Source: Flavobacteriales bacterium (lineage in GTDB: Bacteria; Bacteroidota; Bacteroidia; Flavobacteriales_D; Sanyastnellaceae). From it: 45,118 nucleotides of DNA. Position numbers and translations under genes: made by a program. Below are positions 18,701-25,018 of the stretch, one piece after another. Where the stretch lies: contig CANIBZ010000019.1 in assembly GCA_947466425.1 (NCBI GenBank), forward strand, positions 1 to 45,118, written 5' to 3'. How positions within the stretch are numbered: position 1 is the stretch's first letter; each line of letters opens with the position of its first letter. The notes under the pieces are model-generated. The model did no database searches, was not told the DNA's origin, and worked only from the letters and a program-made list of their open reading frames with translations.

Positions 18701-20490
18701 TTCAAGAGAATATCACCACAAATATTTGTTATCAGACATGTACTGGAGCAATAGCATTGACACCTTCTGGCAGCGGATCTAGTTATACAGTGGCTTGGAA
18801 TACACCAGGTGTTACAGGATTAAATCCTCAGAATTTATGTCCAGGAAACTACACCTACACGTTAACTGATAACCTCACATGTTCTTTCCAAAACACAGTT
18901 AACATTGCTGCCTTGCCGAACAATCCTTTGGACAATGTGATCATTACTCAACCAACTTGTTTTGGCTATAGCAACGGTAGTATTCAGTTTCAAGACGCAA
19001 GTGCAGTTTCATTCCAATTGGTGAATGCAGCTACGAATGCCACCATAGCCACCCAACCAAGTGGTTTATTCGGAACCATTGGCGCAGGCAACTACAACAT
19101 CATTTACACCGATGCCTTGGGTTGTGTATATGACAGTTTGAATTTCTCTGTGGTTGCTCAATCTGCTCCGATTACATTAGCTTTAAATGCACAAGCCCCT
19201 GTTCTATGTTTCAACCAAGTGGTTCCATTAACAGCGAATGCTGGAGGTGGAGACGGTGGTGCAATTACGGTAACTTGGGGAAGTTGCAATACAGTAACAA
19301 ATTGTATTTTAGGAACGGGTAATCCTTACAACTACACGCTTACCTCAGATGTAACGCTTTATGCTCAAGCAACAGATGCTACGGGATGCGCAAGTACGAT
19401 TCAGTCCATTGCATTGAATTTGGCAAATCCAGTTCAAGTCAATCTTCAAAATGGAACTTCTTCTGTTACCATTTGCGAAGGCGATTGTGTAAATATGAGT
19501 GCTGTGGCTTCGGGTGGAAATAATCCTATTACCATTCAATGGTACGAAGTTCCTACTGCAATAGGAGGCACTACAATAGGTCAGAACGGAACAACGAATA
19601 CAATATGCCCACCCGCATCAACGTCTGTATTTGTTTTCGCAAACGACGGCTGTGGGGTTCCTGATTTGGACACGTTGAATATTATTGTTCAATCTTTCCC
19701 AACCGTAAGTTTCTCTGTAAACTCACAAGAGGGTTGCTTGCCATTAACCGTTTCATTCACCAACAACACAACGCCTACGTTTAATGGAAACTGCTTGTGG
19801 TCTATGGACGATGGAACTACGTTTGCGAATTGTGGCAATCAAGTTTATACATACACAGACGAAGGGGTCTACACGCCAACGCTCTATGTCATTTCACCTG
19901 AAGGATGTTCAACAACCTACTCTCTGCCAGCACCGATAGTTGTGCATGGGTATCCCGTTGCCGACTTCTCCTGGGCACCGCAACCCGTTGATGTCACTCA
20001 GCCAACTGTACATTTTTCAGATGCTTCCATTGATGCCGTGAATTATCTGTGGGAATTCGCATGGCTTGGTGCAAGTGATTTACAAAATCCTGTGTTTGAA
20101 TTTCCGGATATTGATTTAGCGGAATACCCCGTTTGTTTAACCGTTGAGAATAGTTTTGGCTGTCAGGATACCATGTGCAGAACGGTTCGATTGAACAGTG
20201 TTATGCAAGTTTGGGTGCCGAATGCCTTTACTCCAGAACAAGATGGATTGAATGAAGTATTCCTTCCGGTAATAAAAGGAGCGAAGCCAGAAACCTATCA
20301 CTTCACAATTTTTGATCGCTGGGGAACTTTGGTTTTTGAGTCATTTGAAATTGGAGAGCCGTGGATTGGCGATGTGCGAGACGGTAAGGCTTTCGCGGCG
20401 AATGGAACATATATTTGGCGTGTAGAGGTGCAACCTCTGCAAGACAAGAGTCTGAAGTTGTATTCTGGCTTCGTAACGGTAATAAGATAA
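9745..20490 (+). CDS. Giant Ig-like repeat surface protein with CHU_C C-terminus
   Basis: The start at ATG 9745 (MRFFIRLFAIATFFMLASSANA) yields 3581 residues with a signal peptide; the frame is open upstream to a TTG at 9694, which would bury the signal. Residues about 23-290 begin NHVLGGNLTWDCLGGNQYQITMRIYKD, a module I know from other Bacteroidota gliding-associated proteins. Residues about 475-2905 are 25 Ig-like repeats of about 97 residues, each with TQP..TQ..C near its start and a YQWYSN core followed by ..YYY. SprB-like and Ig-like segments follow (about 2906-3315), then two PKD domains (about 3318-3476) and the gliding-motility C-terminal domain (VWVPNAFTPEQDGLNEVF...FDRWG), the type B T9SS signal. 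It is probably a cell-surface adhesin exported by T9SS. The composition is extremely rich in Thr, Ser, Gly and Ala. The sigma/anti-sigma pair lies immediately downstream. Confidence 0.93.
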   Translation: MRFFIRLFAIATFFMLASSANANHVLGGNLTWDCLGGNQYQITMRIYKDCFGASPALSAENLFVFPTGCTLNPQNITLNLISTTEISNLCASELPSSSCVGGLSPGTQLLTYQATVTLTPGCTWEVIWNEGDWNYFNNINYSTLPDAYLDALINTNYCADSPVITSMQVPYVCRNNGAFVHTPTVSLPAGITASYTLSTPQTTGATLDVGINVPGYVNTLGATVNATTGAVSINTNGIAVGNYIVTVQITLTQGANVVGTYYENMVFVIRDCAITPTAFANPEIQTINIAADLAGPATINACSGDNVCFTVSASNTNLYRAITLTATWSAGMNAGTPVFTQSTVNYNPASGNFCFTADPSMVGTPNTISFHAVDNACTAPQSDDQVVTVNVFPSVTLNPTTATICNNAAVTVTASGGTTYTWSVLSGDTSPGFDGNGAVQVLESISGNTVIMVSMPGVPAQCNATDTLTVTVPDFTLQPLTTQSMCVGGTVTPLTFTLVGVTGTPTYQWYSNATNANTGGTAIAGATSITYTPSSATAGTTYYYCDVTLTSASCPNITTNTAEVIVVADPTITTQPLAVQNICIGGSGTLNVVYSNGLGNATYQWYSNTTNSNTGGSIIAGATSSTYTTPVLTTAGTRNYYCIVTLSGSGCGTALSTVGQVIVGADPTISTQPTATQSICVSGTPAAISVAYINGSGTPAYQWYSNTTTSTTTGTAIPGATSATYTFSPMNTPGTFYYYCVITLSGSGCNVITSATSQVVVVADATIATQPQASQTVCLNGIPTALTVTVNNGLGTITYQWYCTTANNNFSGSALAGATSPTFIPPTNVVGTRYYYCRVNVASLTCGVIFVVTSAPGAIIVVAPPTINTQPTPTQSICIGGTPNALTMGYTGGTGTASYQWYSNTTNSNTGGTAIAGATTNSYTPPGATIGTSYYYGVVTLTGLGCGSVPSNVATVNVIADPIITTQPTASQTLCVGGIPSSLTTAYSGGTGTASYQWYSNSTNSTTGGTLIAGATTATYSPAAIATSGNYYYYGTVTLSGSGCGTITSSASNIVVVDDPSFSVQPLSTQTVCLSGTTTALSVTSIGGTGTMSYQWFSNATNATTGGTAIAGATSTTYTPPSAALGTIYYYCEVSATGSGCGTAASATAAVIVVSPPTVSTQPTVTQTICDGGTATALSVAYTGGTGTPSYQWYSNAANNTTGGTLIAGATASTYTPTGLVTGTYYYYCIITLSGSACGTTTSNTATVIAVADPTITTQPTATQTLCVGGTPTALTLAYSNGTGTASYQWYSNTTNSTTSGTLIAAATAATYTPPVLNTVGSFYYYGIATLSGSGCGAATTAVATAVVVADPTISTQPLSTQTVCSGGTLTPLTLVASGGTGTTTYQWFSNTTNSNTGGTLIAGATSASYTPTATAVGTIYYYGEATLNGSGCGTVASATAAVIVVSLPTVSTQPTVTQTICDGGTATALSVAYTGGTGTPSYQWFSNAANSTTGGTSIAGATAATYTPTGLAAGTYYYYCVITLSGSACGSATSNTATVIAAPDPTITTQPTATQTICVGGTPSALTLAYSNGTGTASYQWYSNTTNSTTGGTIIAGATSASYSPPVLNTAGNFYYYGIATLSGSGCGAATSAVAAAVVIADPAVSTQPQLTQTVCTGGVPTPLIVAASGGTGTPSYQWYSNAANSSTGGTLIAGATAASYTPITTAVGTIYYYGIITQSGSGCVSPASSTGAIIVVSPPTVSTQPTVTQTICDGGTATALSVAYTGGTGTPSYQWYSNATNSATGGTLIAGATASTYTPTGLVTGTYYYYCIITLSGSACGTTTSNTATVIAVADPTITTQPTATQTLCVGGTPTALTLAYSNGTGTASYQWYSNTTNSTTGGTLIAGATAASYSPPVLNTAGSIYYYGIATLSGSGCGVATSSAAEAIVVADPTISVQPLATQTDCQNGISTPLTVTVTGGVGTTTYQWYTNIVNSTVGGVASGNAATLTPLTNVVGTAYVYCVINTTGAGCSPSTSAIAEVIVAPIPSITTQPQATQTVCQNGTTSTLSFAYSNGTGSTTYQWYSNPTNSATGGTAIAGETNATFTPSANATGTTYYYCVSTLSLGGSGCGTVTTQTAAVIVVGPPTISTQPTATQTICVGGTPTALSIAYTGGTGTASYQWYSNTSNATTGGAAIVGATTASFTPPTLNTSASYFYYGTVTLNGSGCGSATSASSEVVVVGDPTISVQPLTTQTVCQNGIPTPITVTVAGGTGTTTYQWYTTILNNNVGGVASGNAATLTPITAVVGTGYVYCVVNTTGAGCTAIASTTSAVIVVPLPTISSQPLASQTICQNGVATPLTFTYTNGTGTPTYQWYVNATASTTGGSILAGETNVSFAPPTSALGTLYYYCVATISGNGCGTVTTQSSAINVVGLPTITAQPIATQTICSGGSPSSLTLTFSGGTGAATYQWYSNSTNATTGGALIPGGTGAQYNIPNLNTSGNYYYYGIITLGGVGCGSITTSASEVIVNPDPTVGTQPLTTQSLCATGTPTNLQVSYNNGAGTASYQWYSSTTNSTASGVIIPSATSAVYTPSSTTPGTQYYYCNITLSGSGCADATSNVSEVIVFALPTFSIQPNPNQTVCLGGTPTTLSPTVVGGTGAATYQWYSNSTNSNTGGTAVAGATNLTYTPAGTTVGSTYYYLTTTFAGTSCGTVSSSTSQIIVVADPTISTQPLTTESMCVGGTPSALTVVFTGGVGTPTYQWYSNTTNSSVGGTVIAGAGSSTYNPASTSTVGSQYFYAQITLSGSGCDILSSSVSEIVNVADPIISTQPIASQDVCLNGTPTNISAAVSGGLGTVSYAWYSNSTQTLPGTVYPGANTATVTPTNTPVGISYYYMVASLSGNGCNPATSNFSQVTVHALPTVTATPVDNSICFGTTTDIVASGATSYVWTAAPTITSPTNVAIVTVAPVGSVSYTVQGTDAFGCVNTATTTVVAATQLNVQENITTNICYQTCTGAIALTPSGSGSSYTVAWNTPGVTGLNPQNLCPGNYTYTLTDNLTCSFQNTVNIAALPNNPLDNVIITQPTCFGYSNGSIQFQDASAVSFQLVNAATNATIATQPSGLFGTIGAGNYNIIYTDALGCVYDSLNFSVVAQSAPITLALNAQAPVLCFNQVVPLTANAGGGDGGAITVTWGSCNTVTNCILGTGNPYNYTLTSDVTLYAQATDATGCASTIQSIALNLANPVQVNLQNGTSSVTICEGDCVNMSAVASGGNNPITIQWYEVPTAIGGTTIGQNGTTNTICPPASTSVFVFANDGCGVPDLDTLNIIVQSFPTVSFSVNSQEGCLPLTVSFTNNTTPTFNGNCLWSMDDGTTFANCGNQVYTYTDEGVYTPTLYVISPEGCSTTYSLPAPIVVHGYPVADFSWAPQPVDVTQPTVHFSDASIDAVNYLWEFAWLGASDLQNPVFEFPDIDLAEYPVCLTVENSFGCQDTMCRTVRLNSVMQVWVPNAFTPEQDGLNEVFLPVIKGAKPETYHFTIFDRWGTLVFESFEIGEPWIGDVRDGKAFAANGTYIWRVEVQPLQDKSLKLYSGFVTVIR
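11164..18459 (+). repeat. 25 tandem Ig-like repeats, period about 292 bp
   Basis: I count 25 consecutive units, each starting near P(T/S)(I/V)(S/T)TQP and ending in a V-rich strand plus AD, SP or similar. The span of 7296 bases gives an average of 291.8 bases (97.3 codons). Most units keep one Cys near residue 14 and one Cys near residue 75, a plausible intradomain disulfide pair. Units 4 to 21 fall into three alternating classes with a period of three units. Confidence 0.9.
12922..17295 (+). repeat. Higher-order repeat: five three-domain blocks of 876/870 bp
   Basis: Blocks begin at 12922, 13798, 14674, 15550 and 16426 and are 876, 876, 876, 876 and 870 bases long. In each of the first three blocks, domain A ends IVVSP or IVVSL, domain B begins TVSTQPTVTQTICDGG, and domain C carries VLNT.G..YYYG. 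Blocks four and five share a different A domain (ISVQPL..QT.CQNG, GGVASGNAATLTP) but the same C type. A less regular block (12037-12921, 885 bases) precedes them. Confidence 0.8.
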
Positions 20491-20503
20491 ATTTAAGAGC
20501 CTC

Positions 20504-20531
20504 GGGCAACTTTCTGAAACCAATTGTTATC
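20504..20531 (+). promoter_or_regulatory. Candidate ECF-type promoter before the sigma gene
   Basis: GGGCAAC (20504-20510) and GTTATC (20526-20531), separated by 15 bases, resemble ECF-sigma promoters, which commonly have an AAC-containing -35 element. Initiation near 20538 would give a leader of about 10 bases before the sigma ATG at 20548. This would allow autoregulation by the sigma factor itself. The call is by resemblance only, with a single instance in the window. Confidence 0.35.
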
Positions 20532-20547
20532 AATCAAACGATGAAGT

Positions 20548-21072
20548 ATGAGCGATAGCGAATTGGTTTCAGAATGTCTCAAGGGAAAGTCGTCCGCACA
20601 AAGGACACTCTTTCAATTGCATTCTGGAAAGATGTTCGCGGTAAGCCTTCGCTACATGGGCAGCACCATGGAAGCCGAAGAAGTATTGCAAGAAAGCTTC
20701 ATTAAAGTTTTTGAAAAGCTAAATCAATGGAAGGGCAATGGTCCTTTGGGCGGTTGGATTAGAACCATTGTTGTGAATACTGCGCTAACCCGCATTAAGA
20801 ACAACAAAAAGTTTCGACTCGACAAAAACATTGATGATGCCGTTTCACTTACCGACAACGGAGAAGATCAACTGGAAGCCTTGCAGGCAGCCGATCTGAT
20901 GAAGTTAATTGCGCAAATGCCCGATGGGTATAAGACAGTATTTAACTTATTCGTTGTTGAAGGATACGGACACAAAGAAATTGGCGACCTACTAGGAATT
21001 TCTGAAAGCACTTCAAAAACACAATTTTTAAAAGCGAAAAACTGGTTAGTGAAAAGAATCAATGAGCAATAA
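20548..21072 (+). CDS. RNA polymerase sigma factor, sigma-70 ECF family
   Basis: This 174-residue protein has the ECF two-domain layout. Region 2 covers about residues 20-90, including EEVLQESFIKVFEKLNQWKGNG and GGWIRTIVVNTAL; region 4 covers about 115-170, with the helix-turn-helix GYGHKEIGDLLGISESTSKTQFLKAK. There is no region 3 or extra C-terminal domain. It overlaps the downstream anti-sigma-like gene by 11 bases, the usual arrangement for a sigma and its membrane regulator. It sits 57 bases after the giant adhesin gene. A candidate ECF promoter suggests self-activation. In Bacteroidota such sigma factors have been linked to T9SS and surface-protein control, but the regulon here is inferred only from context. 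Confidence 0.93.
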   Translation: MSDSELVSECLKGKSSAQRTLFQLHSGKMFAVSLRYMGSTMEAEEVLQESFIKVFEKLNQWKGNGPLGGWIRTIVVNTALTRIKNNKKFRLDKNIDDAVSLTDNGEDQLEALQAADLMKLIAQMPDGYKTVFNLFVVEGYGHKEIGDLLGISESTSKTQFLKAKNWLVKRINEQ

Positions 21073-22075
21073 GTGGAACAATATCATTCGTGAAAAGCTT
21101 GAATCCCATGAGGTTCCAGCAGATCACTTGTGGAATAACATTTCGCAAAATATTCCTCAGACATCTTCTTCTTTTTGGAAGCCTTGGATGACCACGGCTG
21201 CCATTGGAACTGCAGCAATTGCAACTTCCGCAATCATTTATTTCAACTCGCCGAAATCACCTCAACCGGTTGTTCAATCTTCTGAGCAAAAAACCGAAGA
21301 GGTAAAAGTAGACACAACTTCAACCACCATTCAGAGTGTGGAAGCTCCTGTAATCCCCGAAATTCCTCGAATCATTACAGGTGGCATTACTGATGATATG
21401 ATATCAGGGTATGTTTGGGAATTGCCCAACCCCGAAGAAACTGCTGCAATCGAATCTGAAAACCTAGCGAACTCGCAAATTATTTCTGTAATTGAAAATT
21501 CGAATTCGAATCCTTCTGACAACAGATCTTCACAGGTTATTGCCGAAAAAGAGCCCCTTACCAATTCATTTACTTCAGTCGTTTCAAACGCCGAAAGTTT
21601 GAGATACTTCTTCTTCGGTGCGGCTGAAAATGCCGACTCTTACGCTTGGAATTTCGGCGACGGATTCGACGGACAAGGTCAATCGATTGCGCACGAATTC
21701 ACGGAAGAAGGTACCTACACCGTAAAGTATATGGTTTCAAGAGGCGAAGAAGTTTTGGTTGAAGAAAAAACCATTGAGGTTTATCGTCCTGCAAAACTTT
21801 CTCCTGTAACGGCCTTCGCACCTGGATTCGACGGTAAGAACGATGTGTTCGATGTGCTATACAACGCAAGAAATGTGAGCCAGGTTGTCAATTTTGAAAT
21901 CACAGATGTCAACGGTAGAAAAGTTTATCAATCAGTTGGACAATCAGTGTGGGATGGAAAAAATTCCAATGCTGAATTATGTCAACCGGGTTATTACTAC
22001 TGGCTCATTGAATTCAAAGATCTTCAAGGCAATCTGAAATCTCAGGCAGGCTCTATTCGCATCTTCGCCGAATAA
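21062..22075 (+). CDS. Membrane-anchored anti-sigma-like protein with PKD and CHU_C-like domains
   Basis: The 337-residue product has no signal peptide. Residues 1-30 (KWNNIIREKLESHEVPADHLWNNI) resemble the short cytoplasmic N-terminus of Bacteroidota anti-sigma-like membrane proteins, with the conserved ..HEVP..LW..I pattern. One membrane helix follows at about 41-62. A Pro/Ser/Thr/Glu-rich linker spans about 65-180. A PKD-like domain (YAWNFGDGFDGQGQSIAHEF) lies at about 185-240, and the end, about 245-337, resembles the gliding-associated C-terminal domain (SPVTAFAPGFDGKNDVFDV...VNFEITDVNGRKVYQS...GYYYWLIEF). The topology would place PKD and CHU_C-like domains in the periplasm. It overlaps the sigma gene by 11 bases. 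It probably sequesters the sigma factor and senses an envelope state; that role is inference. Confidence 0.8.
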   Translation: MSNKWNNIIREKLESHEVPADHLWNNISQNIPQTSSSFWKPWMTTAAIGTAAIATSAIIYFNSPKSPQPVVQSSEQKTEEVKVDTTSTTIQSVEAPVIPEIPRIITGGITDDMISGYVWELPNPEETAAIESENLANSQIISVIENSNSNPSDNRSSQVIAEKEPLTNSFTSVVSNAESLRYFFFGAAENADSYAWNFGDGFDGQGQSIAHEFTEEGTYTVKYMVSRGEEVLVEEKTIEVYRPAKLSPVTAFAPGFDGKNDVFDVLYNARNVSQVVNFEITDVNGRKVYQSVGQSVWDGKNSNAELCQPGYYYWLIEFKDLQGNLKSQAGSIRIFAE

Positions 22076-22116
22076 AAGACTTATAAACATACGCCTTCGT
22101 TCTCAATTCTTCTTCG

Positions 22117-22124
22117 CATTTTTG
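22117..22124 (+). promoter_or_regulatory. Weak candidate -7 box for radA (CATTTTTG)
   Basis: CATTTTTG matches TAnnTTTG at all but the first defined position and ends four bases before the radA ATG. If used, transcription would begin at the start codon. There is no obvious -33 element. Confidence 0.25.
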
Positions 22125-22128
22125 AGGA

Positions 22129-23478
22129 ATGGCAAAGACTAAAACTTCATTTTTCTGTCAAAGTTGTGGCGCACAAAGTCCGAAGTGGCTGGGTAAATGC
22201 CCTTCTTGCAACGAATGGAACACAATAGTGGAAGAGGTAGTGAATCGCGATTCGAACACTTCGAAAATCCGCATCAAGCCCAACGCACAACCGAAATCTA
22301 TTTCAGACATTGAAATCGAAGAACGCAAGCGTTTTCCGCTTATCGACGGCGAATTGAATCGAGTATTAGGCGGAGGAATAGTTCCTGGTTCTTTGATCCT
22401 CTTTGGCGGTGAGCCGGGTATTGGAAAGTCTACCTTGCTTTTGCAAATGGCCCTTCAACAATTAAACTTCACGGTCTTGTATGTTTCGGGTGAAGAAAGC
22501 GAAGAGCAAATTCAAATGCGCGCGCAACGTTTAGGCTTCGACAATCCTCGTTGCATGGTGCTTATGGAAACTTCGGTAGATCAGATTCTTCATCATTTGA
22601 ATGAAATGAAACCGAACATTGTGGTTATCGATTCCATTCAAACTCTTCAAAGCGAAAGCGTGGAAAGCGCGCCTGGCAGCGTTTCTCAAGTACGAGAATG
22701 CACCTTGCAATTGATGAAGTATGCGAAGGAAACACACACACCCATTTTCTTAATCGGACACATTACCAAGGAAGGAAGTCTTGCCGGACCAAAGGTTTTG
22801 GAACACATGGTCGATACTGTTCTTCAGTTTGAAGGAGATCGCCACCACATCTATCGCATTTTGCGTTGCCATAAGAACCGTTTCGGTTCAACGCATGAAT
22901 TGGGTATTTATGAAATGTTAGGTTCTGGATTGAAGGCCGTTGAAAATCCGAGCGATATACTTATCGATTCAAGCACCGAACACCTCAGCGGTTCGGCGAT
23001 TGCGGCTGCTATGGAAGGTGCACGCCCCATGATGATGGAGATACAGGCGCTCGTGAGTACAGCGGTTTACGGCACGCCGCAGCGAAGCACAACAGGATTC
23101 GATTTACGAAGATTGAATATGTTGCTTGCTGTATTGGAAAAGCGCTGCGGATTCCGATTGGGAATGAAAGATGTTTTTTTGAATATCGCGGGTGGAATTA
23201 AGATTGAAGATCCAGCTTTGGATTTAGCGGTCATCTCTGCCATTCTTTCCAGCAACGAAGACATAGCCATTACCCGAAAGGCCTGTTTCTGCGGGGAAGT
23301 AGGACTAAGTGGTGAAATTCGTCCGGTTTCAAGATTAGATCAACGCATTCAAGAAGCGGCGAAATTGGGCTTCGAAAAAATCTACGTTTCTTCCTTCAAT
23401 AAAATCCAAGGATCAGCTGCAATTCAAATAATTAAAGTTGGAAAAGTAGAGGAACTCTTTTCAGAAATATTCGCATAA
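22129..23478 (+). CDS. radA: DNA repair protein RadA (branch-migration helicase)
   Basis: RadA assists RecA-mediated recombination and promotes branch migration in the cytoplasm. The 449-residue protein has every family landmark: an N-terminal zinc finger with CQSCG (residues 10-14) and CPSC (24-27), Walker A GGEPGIGKST near 92, the RadA-specific KNRFGSTHELG near 250, and a C-terminal Lon protease-like domain about 270-449 (FDLRRLNMLLAVLEKRCGFRLG, FLNIAGGIKIEDPALDLAV). The length is normal (about 450-460). It lies 53 bases downstream of the anti-sigma-like gene and may have its own promoter. A RecA-pathway gene near a long internally repetitive gene is probably coincidental. Confidence 0.97.
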   Translation: MAKTKTSFFCQSCGAQSPKWLGKCPSCNEWNTIVEEVVNRDSNTSKIRIKPNAQPKSISDIEIEERKRFPLIDGELNRVLGGGIVPGSLILFGGEPGIGKSTLLLQMALQQLNFTVLYVSGEESEEQIQMRAQRLGFDNPRCMVLMETSVDQILHHLNEMKPNIVVIDSIQTLQSESVESAPGSVSQVRECTLQLMKYAKETHTPIFLIGHITKEGSLAGPKVLEHMVDTVLQFEGDRHHIYRILRCHKNRFGSTHELGIYEMLGSGLKAVENPSDILIDSSTEHLSGSAIAAAMEGARPMMMEIQALVSTAVYGTPQRSTTGFDLRRLNMLLAVLEKRCGFRLGMKDVFLNIAGGIKIEDPALDLAVISAILSSNEDIAITRKACFCGEVGLSGEIRPVSRLDQRIQEAAKLGFEKIYVSSFNKIQGSAAIQIIKVGKVEELFSEIFA

Positions 23479-23484
23479 AAAAAG

Positions 23485-23500
23485 CCTCACCGAAGTGAGG
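23485..23500. terminator. Bidirectional terminator between radA and bacilliredoxin
   Basis: CCTCAC and GTGAGG form a 6-bp stem around CGAA (UUCG on the minus-strand RNA). On the minus strand the hairpin is followed by an unbroken T-run, terminating the gene that ends at 23522. On the plus strand it is followed by a weaker ATTTCTT tail. The minus-strand core CTCACTTCGGT also appears in the terminator at 8542-8574. Confidence 0.8.
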
Positions 23501-23521
23501 ATTTCTTCAACTAGAATAATC

Positions 23522-23935
23522 TTAACAAAACTCTTCGAACATGCCGTTCAAGTGCGCAGCAATCATATCAGCCGTGCGACCTTCAATGTGGTGACGCTCG
23601 ATCATGTGTTGCAATATTCCGTCTTTGAAAAGCGCAATACATGGAGAAGACGGAGGGTAAGGTAACATGAACTTTCTAGCCATATTCACTGCGTCTGAGT
23701 CTACGCCTGCAAACGATGAAGCCAATTTCGTTGGTTTCTTTCCTTCGGTTTGAATGGCTTTCTTTACACCTGGACGCATGCTTCCGGCTGCGCAACCGCA
23801 TACAGAATTCAATACCAAAAGAACGGTTCCTTCCGCATTAATGGCATTGGTTACTAGGTCTGCAGATGTTGCTTCTTCGAAGCCGATATTGGTTAATTCA
23901 GCGCGCATTGGCGCTACTAATTCTGGTGGATACAT
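23522..23935 (-). CDS. brxB: Bacilliredoxin, BrxA/BrxB (YphP/YqiW) family
   Basis: Bacilliredoxins remove bacillithiol mixed disulfides from cytoplasmic proteins, regenerating thiols after oxidative stress. The 137-residue product carries the active-site CGC motif in NSVCGCAAGSMRPG near residues 44-57, the family's YPPELVAPMR start, and FMLPYPPSSPCIALFKDG and HHIEGR near the end. Length and motif match the family closely. Bacillithiol is made by many Bacteroidota; its synthesis genes are not in this window. It is transcribed alone, with a TAACTTTG box upstream and a terminator downstream. Two Cys residues outside CGC (residue about 99 and the C-terminal Cys137) are noted without assigned role. 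The choice of brxB over brxA symbol is uncertain. Confidence 0.92.
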   Translation of the reverse strand: MYPPELVAPMRAELTNIGFEEATSADLVTNAINAEGTVLLVLNSVCGCAAGSMRPGVKKAIQTEGKKPTKLASSFAGVDSDAVNMARKFMLPYPPSSPCIALFKDGILQHMIERHHIEGRTADMIAAHLNGMFEEFC

Positions 23936-23949
23936 ATTTAAATTTTTTG

Positions 23950-23957
23950 CAAAGTTA
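23950..23957 (-). promoter_or_regulatory. Candidate -7 promoter box for bacilliredoxin (TAACTTTG)
   Basis: The minus strand reads TAACTTTG, an exact TAnnTTTG match, ending 14 bases before the ATG at 23935. A leader of about 8-10 bases would result. A TTTG occurs 3 bases upstream of the box, but no -33 motif is visible at the normal spacing. Confidence 0.45.
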
Positions 23958-23989
23958 TATCAAATTAACACCGATTGAAGTGACCTTGT

Positions 23990-25018
23990 TCACATTACTT
24001 CAAGATAAATTTCTTTGGCTTCATGAAGCGAACCAATAACGGTAAAACTTTCGTTTTGAAGTTCACAAAGCTTTTTCAATTCTTCTAACGCATCTGCTTG
24101 AAACGCTACGAGCAATCCGCCTGATGTTTGCGGATCACAAAGCACCAGCAACTGTTCGCCGCTGAGGGCGCTCGACTTAGGTTGAATGTTTTGAAAGTTT
24201 TTTGTTGTTATATCTGGAAAGACAAACTGTGCCACTGCGCGTTTTGCAGATTCTAGAACAGGGATATTCTGATAGTCAATTTTCGCAGAGCAGCCGCTGG
24301 CTTCGCACATTTCAATAAGGTGTCCCGCTAGTCCGAATCCTGTGATGTCTGTCATAGCATGAACGCCTTCAACCTTTGCGAATTCAGCGCCAATGGTGTT
24401 GACGTGTTTCATGTGACGAATGAATTCTGCCTTTTCTTCTTCCGACAACAAACCGCGCTTTCTCGCAGTGGAAGCGATTCCTAGACCAAGGGGTTTTGTT
24501 AGTGCAATGAGGTCGCCTACTTTTCCACCGTTATTCTGCTTTAATTTTTTAATGGGCGCAATGCCGTTCACCGACAAACCGAAGAACGGTTCAGGACTTT
24601 CAACACTGTGGCCGCCTGCAATCTGAATGCCTACGCTGGCGCAGGTTTCCTTCGCACCACGCATGACTTCTCCGGCAACTTCCGCAGGAAGTTTTTCCAA
24701 CGGCCATCCTAAAATTGCTAGGGCCATGATGGGTTTTCCGCCCATGGCGTAGATGTCTGAAAGGGCATTGGCCGCCGCTATACAACCGAAGTCGTAGGCA
24801 TCGTCTACCATGGGCATGAAAAAGTCCGTGGTTGAAAGCAACGCGTCTGTTTCATTCAACGCATAGGCTGCCGCATCGTCGTTGTTGCTGTTTCCAATAA
24901 GTAGATTTAAGTCTACTTGCGAAGTGCCGCAATGCGAAAGAATTTTTGTTAGCTCTGAAGGAGCGATTTTACAACCGCATCCAGATGCTTTGCTGAATTG
25001 CGTTAATGGATAATTCAT
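23990..25018 (-). CDS. selD: Selenide, water dikinase (selenophosphate synthetase)
   Basis: SelD makes selenophosphate from selenide and ATP, the selenium donor for tRNA selenouridine and selenoproteins. The 342-residue protein has the catalytic SGCGCKI loop at residues 12-18, with Cys where some homologues carry selenocysteine, so no recoding is needed. It also shows TTDFFMPMVDDAYDFGCIAAANALSD..AMGG near 64-95, ITGFGLAGHLIEM near 223 and CDPQTSGGLLVA near 290, all typical of SelD. It overlaps the selU stop by four bases (ATGA) and is the last gene of the rnr-selU-selD operon. With selU as its neighbour, selenouridine formation in tRNA is its clearest use here; no selA or selB is in the window. 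Confidence 0.96.
   Translation of the reverse strand: MNYPLTQFSKASGCGCKIAPSELTKILSHCGTSQVDLNLLIGNSNNDDAAAYALNETDALLSTTDFFMPMVDDAYDFGCIAAANALSDIYAMGGKPIMALAILGWPLEKLPAEVAGEVMRGAKETCASVGIQIAGGHSVESPEPFFGLSVNGIAPIKKLKQNNGGKVGDLIALTKPLGLGIASTARKRGLLSEEEKAEFIRHMKHVNTIGAEFAKVEGVHAMTDITGFGLAGHLIEMCEASGCSAKIDYQNIPVLESAKRAVAQFVFPDITTKNFQNIQPKSSALSGEQLLVLCDPQTSGGLLVAFQADALEELKKLCELQNESFTVIGSLHEAKEIYLEVM

Noticed and set aside
20541..20558. Five-codon upstream reading frame (ATG AAG TAT GAG CGA TAG) overlapping the sigma start
   Set aside because: It is only five codons, there is no sign of conservation, and such frames arise easily by chance; kept only as a curiosity.
9509..22075. Giant adhesin with sigma pair as a horizontally acquired island
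   Set aside because: No integrase, tRNA, flanking repeats or transposase are present, and by eye the base composition does not differ clearly from neighbours apart from the repeat bias.
24970..24980. Possible selenocysteine in SelD
   Set aside because: The catalytic SGCGCKI loop uses an ordinary Cys codon, so no UGA recoding is required.
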